This document shows, in pieces, positions 14,431 through 21,933 of a stretch of DNA of 39,778 nucleotides. This DNA is from an uncultured Collinsella sp. GTDB lineage: Bacteria > Actinomycetota > Coriobacteriia > Coriobacteriales > Coriobacteriaceae. The notes under the pieces are model-generated. The model searched no databases, was not told where the DNA came from, and was given only the letters and a program-made list of their open reading frames with translations. A program made the translations under genes and the position numbers. The stretch lies in assembly GCA_902467875.1 (NCBI GenBank), contig CABQWP010000013.1, positions 1 to 39,778 on the forward strand, in the 5' to 3' direction. Numbering within the stretch: position 1 is the first letter of the stretch; the number at the start of each line of letters is the position of its first letter.

Positions 14431-16174
14431 GGTGGACCATCTCCTTGGTAATTCGAACGACATCGGTGACCTCGCTCACCTGCGCAAAAGCGGGCGAGAC
14501 GGAAGATGCCAGACGGCGCGAGAGTTCGATGACCTGGGGCGGCTCAACGTAGGCACGCCGCATGAGATCGATGTTCGAGAATAGCTCGTGCGTGCGGCCG
14601 CGGTCGAGGATGCGACCGTCGGCCATTACCACAATGCGCTCGGCAAAATCCGAGACGACTTCCATATCGTGGCAGACCATGATTACGGCGCAGCCACGCT
14701 CGGCCATGGTGCGCACCGTTTCCATGACGGTCATGCACTCGCGGTAATCAAGGCCGCTCGTGGGCTCGTCGAGCACGACGATCTTGGGCTCAACCACTAC
14801 GACGGAGGCAAGCGCCACCATTTGTCGCTGGCCGCGCGAGAGCGAGAAGGGCGCCTCGTCGGCCGGCAAGCCAAAGCGGTCGATGACGAGCTGGGCGCGA
14901 CGCAGCGCCTCGGCACGGTCGATGCCGGCAAGCTCCAGGCCAAAGGCGACCTCGTCGAGCACGGTGTCCTTGCAGATCTGACGGTCGGGGTTTTGGAAGA
15001 GCGTTGCGACCTCGCGGGCAATGCGGCTCGTGGGGACGGTTGCAGTATCCAGTCCCGTGACGCGCACGCTGCCCGAGGCGGGCTTGAGCAGGCCCGTGAG
15101 CAGCTTGGTGAGTGTGGTCTTGCCGGCGCCGTTTTGGCCGACGATACCCACGAGCTCGCCAGGATAGAGCGTCAGGCTAAGGTCGTGTACGGCGGCTCCG
15201 CCATTGGGATAGGCAAACTCAACATGGTCGAAGGTGAGTACGGGTTCGGCGTCCTTGGCATGAGGACGCAACGACGGTGCATGCGGGGAACCGGCGGGCG
15301 CCTGGGCTTCGATAGCCGCGTGTGCGGGGTCGACGATGCCCGAAATCAGGCGCTCGGCCTCATCGACATCCAAGCAGGGGGTACCGCTTACTAGACCATC
15401 GGCCTCGAGGCTATTGAAGATACGCGTGACGCGAGGGCAGTCGACGCCGATGGCACGGAGCTCGTCGGTATGCGCGAAGACCTCGTGTGGCTCGCCCTGC
15501 AGCGCGATTTCGCCATGGTTGAGCACGAGCACGCGGTTGCAGTACTCCGAGAGCAGGGCGACCTTTTGCTCGACGACGACGATGGTGATTCCAAGTGCGC
15601 GGTTTGCCTCACGCAGCGTCTCGAAGACCAACGTGGAGCTGGCGGGGTCGAGTGCCGCGGTGGGCTCGTCGAGAACCAAGACGCGCGGACGCATGGCGAG
15701 GATGGCGGCGATGGCTACCTTTTGCTTCTGTCCGCCCGAGAGGGTGGCGATCTCGCGGTCGCGCAGGTCGCTGATGCCGACGGTCTCGAGAGTTTCGCTC
15801 ACGCGCTGCTTGATCTGGTCGTGGGGAACGCCAAAGTTCTCGAGGCCAAAGAGCATCTCGTCCTCGACGACCGAAGCGACCATCTGCGTGTCGATATCCT
15901 GCAGCACACTGCCGACGATTTGCGACACGTCGGTGAGCGAGACTTCGCAGGTGTCGTGGCCGTCGACCATGACGGACCCAAAGAACGTGCCGGTGTAGTG
16001 GTGGGGCACGGCGCCCGACAGACAGGCGGCAAGCGTGGACTTGCCGGCGCCCGAGGGTCCGATGATGCCGATGAAATCTCCCTTGTTCACGCTGAGCGAG
16101 ATGTGGCTGAGCGCCTGCTCGGTCTGCGTGCCATAGGAGAACGAGACATCGTCGACGTTGATGATCGTTTCCAT
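14423..16174 (-). CDS. Double-domain energy-coupling ATPase (fused EcfA1-EcfA2)
   Basis: A 583-residue cytoplasmic ATPase with two complete ABC cassettes in one chain. Cassette 1: Walker A GPSGAGKST (39-47), signature LSGGQ (145-149), Walker B VLVLDEP (165-171). A linker of about 140 residues, rich in Ala/Pro/His, follows. Cassette 2: Walker A GQNGAGKTT (346-354), LSRGQ (445-449), IVVLDEP (465-471). ECF transporters need two such domains, usually from two genes; here one gene supplies both. ATG 16174 has AAAGG six bases upstream. It lies between the S-component gene and ecfT, so the operon encodes a complete dedicated transporter. Confidence 0.93.
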   Translation of the reverse strand: METIINVDDVSFSYGTQTEQALSHISLSVNKGDFIGIIGPSGAGKSTLAACLSGAVPHHYTGTFFGSVMVDGHDTCEVSLTDVSQIVGSVLQDIDTQMVASVVEDEMLFGLENFGVPHDQIKQRVSETLETVGISDLRDREIATLSGGQKQKVAIAAILAMRPRVLVLDEPTAALDPASSTLVFETLREANRALGITIVVVEQKVALLSEYCNRVLVLNHGEIALQGEPHEVFAHTDELRAIGVDCPRVTRIFNSLEADGLVSGTPCLDVDEAERLISGIVDPAHAAIEAQAPAGSPHAPSLRPHAKDAEPVLTFDHVEFAYPNGGAAVHDLSLTLYPGELVGIVGQNGAGKTTLTKLLTGLLKPASGSVRVTGLDTATVPTSRIAREVATLFQNPDRQICKDTVLDEVAFGLELAGIDRAEALRRAQLVIDRFGLPADEAPFSLSRGQRQMVALASVVVVEPKIVVLDEPTSGLDYRECMTVMETVRTMAERGCAVIMVCHDMEVVSDFAERIVVMADGRILDRGRTHELFSNIDLMRRAYVEPPQVIELSRRLASSVSPAFAQVSEVTDVVRITKEMVHRG

Positions 16175-16192
16175 GGATACCTTTCATAGTCA

Positions 16193-16236
16193 TTGGGGAC
16201 GTTCTTTAATGACTAGTCGTTTAAGAACGTCCCCAA
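16193..16236. repeat. Perfect 14-bp inverted repeat upstream of ecfA
   Basis: TTGGGGACGTTCTT (16193-16206) and AAGAACGTCCCCAA (16223-16236) are perfect inverted arms around a 16-base loop. It lies 19 bases upstream of the EcfA start in the leader. No U-tract follows. Similar GGGAC/GTCCC palindromes lie at 34242-34295 and, shorter, at 13566-13584. Confidence 0.55.
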
Positions 16237-16279
16237 AAGCTAGTCGTTTGGGACAGTCTTTGGTGGTGAAGCACGGAGA

Positions 16280-16382
16280 CGGCTTTACGAGGGGCCCCAG
16301 GTTGGCGCGAGAAAGAGGAGCGAAGCGTACTTGGGTACGCGAGCGACGAATGAACGCCAAGATGGGGTGGCTCGTAAAGCCG
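16280..16382. repeat. Large imperfect palindrome within the ecf operon
   Basis: Arms of 28 bases (16280-16307 and 16355-16382) pair with five mismatches, beginning CGGCTTTACGAG and ending CTCGTAAAGCCG. Inside is a second hairpin, GCGTAC-TTGG-GTACGC (16325-16340). It fills most of the 214-base gap between the S-component stop and the EcfA start, so the polycistronic RNA would carry it. Confidence 0.6.
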
Positions 16383-16388
16383 AGCGGG

Positions 16389-16961
16389 TTAGTTGAGCCT
16401 AAGAGCCTTCTGGATGGGCAGGTAGAGGGCGCCGACCAGAATGGCGTTAAAGACGGCGGTCATGGCAACGACGGGCAGCATGGCGGCGGCGAGCTCGCCG
16501 ACCACGCCGAGCATGGCCATCTTGATGATCATGAAGATGACGCCGGAGACAAAGGTGGTCAGGAAGGTTGCGACAATGGCGATGGCGGGCTTGACCTGAC
16601 CGTTCTTGCCGGCGGCGTTGACGATGCCGGCCATGAGCATGGCGGCGATGCCCTCGGCGGCAAAATCGACAAACGGCGAGGTGGTGGTGATCTGGATCAC
16701 GGCAGCCGAGATGAGGCCAATGACGAGCGCCTGGCCGATGTTGGGGCGAACGACCAGGATGGTGAGGCAGAAGGCCGAGATGATGAACTCGGGGCTGATC
16801 ATGCCGCCCGAGATGCCCGAGATGGCCTTGCCGACGGTGAAGTTGAGGATGAAGCCGGCAGCGAGCAGGATGGCGAGCAGGACGAGGGCGCGGACGTCGA
16901 GTTTGCCGCGGTCGGCGGTCTGGACGGTGCGGGGCTGGGCGGCGGTGGTGTTCTGAGACAT
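16389..16961 (-). CDS. ECF transporter S component, probable tryptophan transporter
   Basis: A 190-residue membrane protein with about six hydrophobic segments (from VRALVLLAILLAAGFILNF to FNAILVGALYLPIQ) after a hydrophilic N-terminus. Size and topology fit an ECF substrate-binding S component. Family resemblance is TrpP-like by eye only. The strongest evidence for substrate is upstream: a leader peptide with three adjacent Trp codons and an intrinsic terminator precede the gene. ATG 16961 has AAAGGA eight bases upstream and replaces a longer frame to 16991. It is first in the S-EcfA-EcfT operon. Confidence 0.82.
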   Translation of the reverse strand: MSQNTTAAQPRTVQTADRGKLDVRALVLLAILLAAGFILNFTVGKAISGISGGMISPEFIISAFCLTILVVRPNIGQALVIGLISAAVIQITTTSPFVDFAAEGIAAMLMAGIVNAAGKNGQVKPAIAIVATFLTTFVSGVIFMIIKMAMLGVVGELAAAMLPVVAMTAVFNAILVGALYLPIQKALRLN

Positions 16962-17038
16962 GGTGAAAATCCTTTCGGAATGGGGGTGCAAGAGAAAAGC
17001 GGAGGCGCGTGATGCGAATGCGATCGGGATCGAGATAG

Positions 17039-17069
17039 AAAAAGGCCCCCGGTCGAAACCGGAGGCCTT
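17039..17069 (-). terminator. Attenuator terminator ahead of the ECF operon
   Basis: On the minus strand a 12-bp stem (AAGGCCTCCGGT and ACCGGGGGCCTT, one G-U pair) closed by a TTCG tetraloop is followed by TTTTT. It lies between the trp leader peptide and the S-component start, so it must be bypassed for operon expression. This position and form are those of a transcription attenuator. Confidence 0.88.
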
Positions 17070-17105
17070 CCAATCACCTAGAGCGCAAAAACAGGCGTGA
17101 GGGAC

Positions 17106-17174
17106 TCACTGTCGACCGATCGTATTCGCATTACGCCACCACCAGTTGTTGAGAGACTTCATCGTGTTCTTCAT
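17106..17174 (-). CDS. Trp leader peptide with three consecutive Trp codons
   Basis: A 22-codon frame that starts at ATG 17174 with a strong AAAGGAG site eight bases upstream and ends with TGA at 17106. Residues 9-14 read NNWWWR; the three TGG codons occupy 17136-17144. The NWWWR pattern is the one known from actinobacterial trp leader peptides. Stalling of the ribosome at these codons when charged tRNA-Trp is scarce would affect folding of the downstream RNA: GGCGT overlapping the last Trp and Arg codons (17133-17137) can pair with ACGCC (17094-17098), 32 bases before the terminator stem. Low tryptophan is expected to switch the transporter on. Confidence 0.88.
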   Translation of the reverse strand: MKNTMKSLNNWWWRNANTIGRQ

Positions 17175-17232
17175 GTTGGTGGCTCCTTTCGTGATGCCGT
17201 GGCGCGGTCGCACCTAGTTGCTGTTGCGCTGC

Positions 17233-17281
17233 ACTATAGCACAGCGAAGTGTGTGCGGGGAAATCTTTTTTAAAAAGATTT
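17233..17281 (-). promoter_or_regulatory. Promoter region of the trp-attenuated operon
   Basis: A minus-strand -10, TATAGT (17238-17233), lies 59 bases before the leader peptide. Directly upstream is a perfect AT-rich palindrome, AAATCTTTTT-T-AAAAAGATTT (17261-17281), close to where a -35 or UP element would sit. It could be a repressor site or simply an upstream promoter element. The -35 hexamer is unclear. Confidence 0.4.
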
Positions 17282-17304
17282 CAGGTGGGTTTCCCGCCGG
17301 TCAA

Positions 17305-17354
17305 AAGAGCGGGCTGAGCGGGCGAGGCTGCCATTGCTGCCTTGTCCGCTCAGC
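17305..17354 (-). terminator. Probable terminator after the C69 dipeptidase
   Basis: GCTGAGCGG (17313-17321) and CCGCTCAGC (17346-17354) form a 9-bp stem just beyond the dipeptidase stop, followed on the minus strand after a short GC stretch by CTCTTTTG. The loop is long (24 bases) and the U-run short, so strength is uncertain. Confidence 0.5.
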
Positions 17355-17361
17355 TAAGACG

Positions 17362-19311
17362 TTACTCCTTATTGCGACGGTAGAGGAAGTAACCGCCCGC
17401 GGAGATGACGGCAACGCCAGCGATGGCGAATGCGGCCACCATGCGGCCATCAAAACGATCACCGGTGGTGGGCAGGCCGCCCTTGGTGTTCGTCTTGTTG
17501 GTGGTTACCGTGGTCGTGGTGTCCGACTTGCCAGGCTTCTCGGGCTTGGTGGTGGGCTGCTCGGGCTTAGCGGGCTGCTCGGGGGTACCGGGCTGCTCAG
17601 GAGTACCGGGCTGCTCAGGAGTACCAGGCTGATCCGGGGTTACCGGGTCGGTGGCAAGAGCGTCCTTGGCGTAGGTGATGGACACCTTGAGGCCGTTGAT
17701 CTCGGTGTTCAGGTCGCTCGGGGTGAAGGGCTGGTCGAAGTTTTCGGCCTTCTGATAGGCGCGCATCTCCTGGAGCAGGGCCTTGCACTTCTTGTAGGTG
17801 TTCTCGGTAGCAGCCTTGCCGGCCTTGTTGGCCAGGGCAGTGCGGCCCTCGGTGGTCGTCTCGGCTAGCATGGCGGCGTCAACTTCCTTGTTCTGCTCGA
17901 TGAGCTCGTTCTGGAGCGCATCGAGGTAGGCACGGACGCTGATACCAAGGGTGTCAGGGTTCTCAAAGCAGAGCGAGCTGATGTCCATGAGGACGTAGTT
18001 GATTGAGTTCTCGGGCTCCTCGTTGTACACGACGTCAGTCTGTTTGCAGTGATCGAAGGAGACGGTCTGATCGCTGAAGTACGGGCTGACCTCAGTTATC
18101 AGAGCGGAGTACAACGGGATGGCGACGGAGTACGCGGCGCGGGAGAGCATTTCCCACTGGATGGTAGCGACTTCGGGGTCATACCCGCGACGAATCTGGA
18201 AGAGGTTGATCTCGGTGTTGCGCTCGCTGCCGATGCAATAAACACCATCAGTGTTCGCGTTGAGGCCAGGGACGTTCTCGCCGCGGTTGCCAAAGGCACG
18301 AATCAGCTCAAAGGTGCTCCAGCCAGACTTGCCAGGCCTGAAGAACAGGGGCTGGATTTCGCTGACCATGGCTCCCTTTTGGTCAGGTTTTCCATCCTTC
18401 TTTACTGTGATAATGTCGTAATCTGTGCCTTCGGTCAGCTGACTACCAAAATAATCGCGGCCTTGCACATAGCGGGACCACTGGTTTACGCCGGAATCGG
18501 CGAGGCTTTCGCCATACGTTTGGGCGACATCGAATTTGCCGTCAGCGGAGTATTTGGCGAAGCCCTTCTCCACGGGCATGGACTCGATGCCCTCGGAGTG
18601 TAGGCAGTTCTCGGGGTCATCAAGGTCGACATCGTAGTTGAGGCTCCCGATATTAGGGTTGAGCGACGCGACGTCGTCAGCGAGCTTCATGGCGATCCAC
18701 TGATGGGCGGAAAGTGTGGCGAACAGCCAGGTCTCGTTGTTGTCGGCGATGATGATCTGGTCGTTGGTGCAGACGCCTTGATCATCGATCAGTCTGCCGA
18801 GAAGCTCGACGCCCTCGCGGGCCGTGGCGCTCTCGCCCAGGATGATGCTGCCGTAACTGTACTCGCCCAGACCCACTTTCTCATCGATGTGGTCTGCTGC
18901 ATCGGCCTCCTCGTTATAGGAAGTGCTTAGCGTGGCAGAGCAGGAGACGCCCTTCTCGTTGATTCCGGCCTCGGAATAGGCGTCGGTGCGACCCATCCAG
19001 TTGGAGGGGTGGTCGCGTACATAGCTGTAACGATAGGTAGGCTTGTTCGAAGTGTATTCAAAAGCAGATTCAATCGAGCTGTACTTAAAGCCAGGTTCGT
19101 GTGCAGGTTCGATGCCGTAGTGCTTAAGATAGCGCTTGTCAAAGTCCTCGGCGCGGCCGTAGTACGTATTGCCGTCGGCCGTATAGTTTTTGCCCATGTA
19201 CATCTGCGTGCAGGCGAGCGCAGATGTCGGCATGGACATGATGGTTGCAGCTCCAAAGGCGAGGCCTATGCCTAGCTTCTTGAGCGCGTTGACGGGGTGA
19301 GTTTTCCTCAT
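17362..19311 (-). CDS. Cell-wall-anchored C69 family dipeptidase
   Basis: A 649-residue secreted peptidase. The signal peptide (1-33, ending ALA) is followed by Cys34, the expected N-terminal nucleophile of C69 (PepD-like) dipeptidases once the signal is removed (CTQMYMGKNYTADGNTYYGR). The catalytic region runs to about residue 470. A helical part follows, then a Pro-rich spacer with tandem PGTPEQ repeats (about 558-590). The sorting signal LPTTG (613-617), a hydrophobic helix and the RRNKE tail mark it as a sortase substrate. ATG 19311 has GGAGGG just upstream. The probable role is dipeptide release from peptides or wall fragments at the surface. The transporters that would take up its products are not adjacent. 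Confidence 0.92.
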   Translation of the reverse strand: MRKTHPVNALKKLGIGLAFGAATIMSMPTSALACTQMYMGKNYTADGNTYYGRAEDFDKRYLKHYGIEPAHEPGFKYSSIESAFEYTSNKPTYRYSYVRDHPSNWMGRTDAYSEAGINEKGVSCSATLSTSYNEEADAADHIDEKVGLGEYSYGSIILGESATAREGVELLGRLIDDQGVCTNDQIIIADNNETWLFATLSAHQWIAMKLADDVASLNPNIGSLNYDVDLDDPENCLHSEGIESMPVEKGFAKYSADGKFDVAQTYGESLADSGVNQWSRYVQGRDYFGSQLTEGTDYDIITVKKDGKPDQKGAMVSEIQPLFFRPGKSGWSTFELIRAFGNRGENVPGLNANTDGVYCIGSERNTEINLFQIRRGYDPEVATIQWEMLSRAAYSVAIPLYSALITEVSPYFSDQTVSFDHCKQTDVVYNEEPENSINYVLMDISSLCFENPDTLGISVRAYLDALQNELIEQNKEVDAAMLAETTTEGRTALANKAGKAATENTYKKCKALLQEMRAYQKAENFDQPFTPSDLNTEINGLKVSITYAKDALATDPVTPDQPGTPEQPGTPEQPGTPEQPAKPEQPTTKPEKPGKSDTTTTVTTNKTNTKGGLPTTGDRFDGRMVAAFAIAGVAVISAGGYFLYRRNKE

Positions 19312-19540
19312 TTTCCCTCCCAGCGTGCGAAAGCCCTCTGTCGCCAGAGGGCTTCAGCCAATAAAGACACCCCATTAGCGTAACGAACTGGAAACAATAT
19401 TCATCTATGAAAGACACTTACTCGATAAGCGTGATGAAATATGCGACGAGCGGTTAATTGTACTCAGTTTGTAGCTTTACTTTAATAAAGACGCCCCGTA
19501 ATTACTGTAGCCGAATAAAGTAGCTGGGAATGCCTGAAAT
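19312..19540 (-). promoter_or_regulatory. Leader and upstream region of the C69 gene
   Basis: This stretch, including the 306-base gap to the next gene, contains a 10-bp hairpin (AAGCCCTCTG and CAGAGGGCTT, 19331-19354) in the dipeptidase leader, which may be an attenuator or stabiliser. It also holds two near-identical direct repeats, AATAAAGACACCCCATTA at about 19360-19377 and AATAAAGACGCCCCGTAA at about 19484-19501, 124 bases apart. The DNA between them is AT-rich and likely holds the promoter. The repeats may be regulator sites. I see no gene here. Confidence 0.4.
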
Positions 19541-19582
19541 GAAAATCCCCCGCTGTTTGGCAAATGCATAAACAGCAGGGAA
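19541..19582 (-). terminator. Terminator after the lipid kinase operon
   Basis: On the minus strand CCCTGCTGTTT and AAACAGCGGG pair with one bulge, and the stem is followed by GGATTTTC. It lies 36 bases past the stop of the 30-residue membrane protein, so it probably ends the lipid kinase-small protein transcript. Confidence 0.55.
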
Positions 19583-19617
19583 GACGATAATTGGATGAAT
19601 ATCATACCAATGTGGAA

Positions 19618-19710
19618 TTACTTCTTCCGGCGGTGGATCACGTTGATCGCATAGCCGACGAGCATGGCCAAAACGATGATGATAAAGCCGAGCAGGGGAT
19701 TGTCGTTCAT
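19618..19710 (-). CDS. Thirty-residue single-pass membrane protein
   Basis: A 30-codon frame that is easily missed. The product starts MNDNPLLG, continues with a hydrophobic helix (FIIIVLAMLVGYAINVI, about residues 9-25) and ends HRRKK. The positive-inside rule puts the C-terminus in the cytoplasm. The ATG at 19710 has a perfect AGGAGG site five bases upstream, better than most genes here. It follows the lipid kinase stop by nine bases, so the two are surely co-transcribed. It may regulate or anchor the kinase. Function is unknown. Confidence 0.75.
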   Translation of the reverse strand: MNDNPLLGFIIIVLAMLVGYAINVIHRRKK

Positions 19711-19719
19711 AGGGTCCTC

Positions 19720-20637
19720 CTATTTTCCGAGCGGGGAGAATTCGTCGACGATGAGGTCGAGGCATTGCGGAAGCGCGCGGGCTCCAAAGACGCCCGAATT
19801 GCTGGAGATAATCTCGCCATCGAACTGCATGCCCAGCGACGGGGTGCAGGTGATCTTGGCTTCCTTGGTCTGGATGATCTTGAACTGCGGGCGGCCGAGT
19901 ACCTTGCCGGCGGGGTCGAGTGCGGCGGTGATCACAGTCGGTAGAAGCTGCACAGTTTTTACGGGTTCGATGACCGCAATGTCGACCATGCCATCGTTCA
20001 TACGGCAGTCGGGGAACAGGTTGATGTCGTTTTGGATGACCGAGGTGTTGCCGGCCATGCAGCAGATGCCGTCGAGCTCCTCGACAATGCCGTCATGCTC
20101 AATCGTAAAGTGCGCCACCGTGGGATTGGGCGTGGCGAGCGCGGAGAGGAAGTAGGCGATCTCGCCGATGTCGTTTTTGGTGGGGGCGGCCTTCATCATG
20201 ATCTCGGCGTCGAAGCCCGAGCCGGCGATGATGATGAAGCCGTGGCGCTTCTCGTTGCCGTTCTCGTCGAGCCAAAAGAGCTCGCCCATGTCCACTTTGA
20301 CCGTGCGACCGGCGCGGCAAGCCTTGGCAAGCGCCGCCGCCTCGGGGGCATTACCGATGTTGTTGAAGAACAGGCAGGCCGTACCGGAGGGGAAGACGAG
20401 CGTGGGGACACCGCATCCGCGCATCTGGTCGAGCACGTTGGAGACGGTGCCGTCGCCGCCCGAGACCACCACGCGATCGAATTCGCGCACGTCTGCCACG
20501 GCGTCCTCGGGCTCCATGCCATCGCCGATAAAGCGCATCACGACCTCGTCGCCGCCCTGCGCGAGGGCGTGCGTAAATGCGTAGATTTCATCTGAGCTGG
20601 GGCCCGATGCCGGGTTGTGGATGATAAGGCAGCGCAT
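19720..20637 (-). CDS. Diacylglycerol kinase family lipid kinase
   Basis: A 305-residue protein of the DAGK catalytic (DgkB/YegS/LCB5) family. It begins with MRCLIIHNPASG, has the nucleotide-binding GGDGT at residues 60-64 and FPSGTACLFFNNIGNAP (about 82-98), and ends with the second lobe (SLGMQFDGEII). The family phosphorylates diacylglycerol or similar lipids at the membrane, recycling DAG released in lipid or teichoic acid metabolism. The start at ATG 20637 fits the usual N-terminus. It is followed after nine bases by a gene for a 30-residue membrane protein and is divergent from the RNase D gene. Confidence 0.87.
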   Translation of the reverse strand: MRCLIIHNPASGPSSDEIYAFTHALAQGGDEVVMRFIGDGMEPEDAVADVREFDRVVVSGGDGTVSNVLDQMRGCGVPTLVFPSGTACLFFNNIGNAPEAAALAKACRAGRTVKVDMGELFWLDENGNEKRHGFIIIAGSGFDAEIMMKAAPTKNDIGEIAYFLSALATPNPTVAHFTIEHDGIVEELDGICCMAGNTSVIQNDINLFPDCRMNDGMVDIAVIEPVKTVQLLPTVITAALDPAGKVLGRPQFKIIQTKEAKITCTPSLGMQFDGEIISSNSGVFGARALPQCLDLIVDEFSPLGK

Positions 20638-20735
20638 ACTTACGTTCCCGTTCTGTGACTAACCGAGTATAGTTGTAAGGCAATGCCGATATCCTACCCG
20701 TGTTTTTCGGGCCTAACCTTATTCGATGGGTTGAT

Positions 20736-21869
20736 ATGTACATTTCCACACATCAGGCTCTACTCGACTTTTGCCAGCGCGCCCGTAAGTTCGACGCGAT
20801 TGCCGTCGATACCGAGTTTTTGCGCGAGCGCACGTTCCATCCGCGTCTGTGCTTGGTTCAGATTGCCACCCCTGCCGAGAGCGTCGCGGTCGATCCCCTG
20901 GTAATCGACGACCTCTCGCCGCTGGCCGAGCTTATGGCCGACGAGAGCGTGACCAAGGTCTTCCACGCCTGCTCGCAGGATATGGAGGTCATGCTCCATA
21001 CCGTGGGCGTGCTGCCACGACCGATTTTCGATACGCAGGTCGCCGCCGCTTTTTTGGGCGAGCGCCAGCAGATTTCCTACGGCGCGCTCGTGCAGACGTT
21101 TTGCGGCGTCTCGCTGCCCAAGACCGAGTCGCTGACCGACTGGTCGCGTCGCCCGCTGACCGATAAGCAGATTGAGTACGCGATCGATGACGTCAAATAC
21201 CTGATCGTCGCCTATACCGAGATGATGAGCCGCCTGCGCGAGCTGGGCCGCGTGGACTGGGTGCTCGACGAGTTGCGTCCTCTGGTCGATGAGTCGCACT
21301 ACCGTGCCGATCGCCACGAGGCGTTCCGTAAGGTCAAGCGCATCAATTCGTGCAGCCGTCACCAGTTGGGCATCGCGCGCGAGCTCGCCGCCTGGCGCGA
21401 GGATCGCGCCGAGCGCCGTAACATCCCGCGCAAGTGGGTCATGTCCGACGACACGCTGCTTGCGCTCGTTAAGCGCAATCCCGTGCGCGTTGAGGAGTTC
21501 CGTAGCATTCGCGGTACCGATCAGTTGGGGGAGCGCGACGTGGACGGCGCGCTCATGGCCATCAAGCGCGGCGCGAGCTGCCCGCACGATCGCCTGCCGC
21601 TCATGGTGCGCGGGCATCGTCAGATCTCTCCGGAGTTGGAGAGCGTGACGGACCTGATGTATGCGCTCATTCGCCTAGTTGCCGAGCGCTCGGGCGTGGC
21701 GACCTCGGTCATTGCCTCGCGCGATGACCTGGCCGACTATATTGAGCACCCCGAGCAGAGCCCCCTGCGCGAAGGCTGGCGCTTCGAGCTCGTGGGCTCA
21801 CGCCTGGACGATTTGCTCTCGGGCAATATGGGGTTGACGGTGAAGGACGGCAAAATCGAGCTCCTGTAG
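20736..21869 (+). CDS. rnd: Ribonuclease D
   Basis: A 377-residue 3'-5' exoribonuclease. The DEDD exonuclease motifs are present: VDTEFLRERT (Exo I), VFHACSQDMEVM (Exo II) and YAIDDVKYLIVAY (Exo III with its Tyr). HRDC-type helical domains follow from about residue 200 (ELAAWREDRAERRNIPRKWVMSDDTLLALVKRNP). RNase D trims tRNA 3' ends and other structured RNAs. ATG 20736 begins where the family does; the ribosome site is weak (GATGGG), and a frame from 20700 would add a poorly conserved tail. Confidence 0.92.
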   Translation: MYISTHQALLDFCQRARKFDAIAVDTEFLRERTFHPRLCLVQIATPAESVAVDPLVIDDLSPLAELMADESVTKVFHACSQDMEVMLHTVGVLPRPIFDTQVAAAFLGERQQISYGALVQTFCGVSLPKTESLTDWSRRPLTDKQIEYAIDDVKYLIVAYTEMMSRLRELGRVDWVLDELRPLVDESHYRADRHEAFRKVKRINSCSRHQLGIARELAAWREDRAERRNIPRKWVMSDDTLLALVKRNPVRVEEFRSIRGTDQLGERDVDGALMAIKRGASCPHDRLPLMVRGHRQISPELESVTDLMYALIRLVAERSGVATSVIASRDDLADYIEHPEQSPLREGWRFELVGSRLDDLLSGNMGLTVKDGKIELL

Positions 21870-21933
21870 GGAAGCCTAGCCGGTTGAGTGGGTAGAATGC
21901 CTCCAACGTGTAATTCGATTCGGAGGAATTCGC

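Noticed and set aside
17106..17162. Second in-frame ATG (codon 5) as the trp leader start
   Set aside because: It lacks a ribosome site at proper spacing, while the first ATG has AAAGGAG eight bases upstream.
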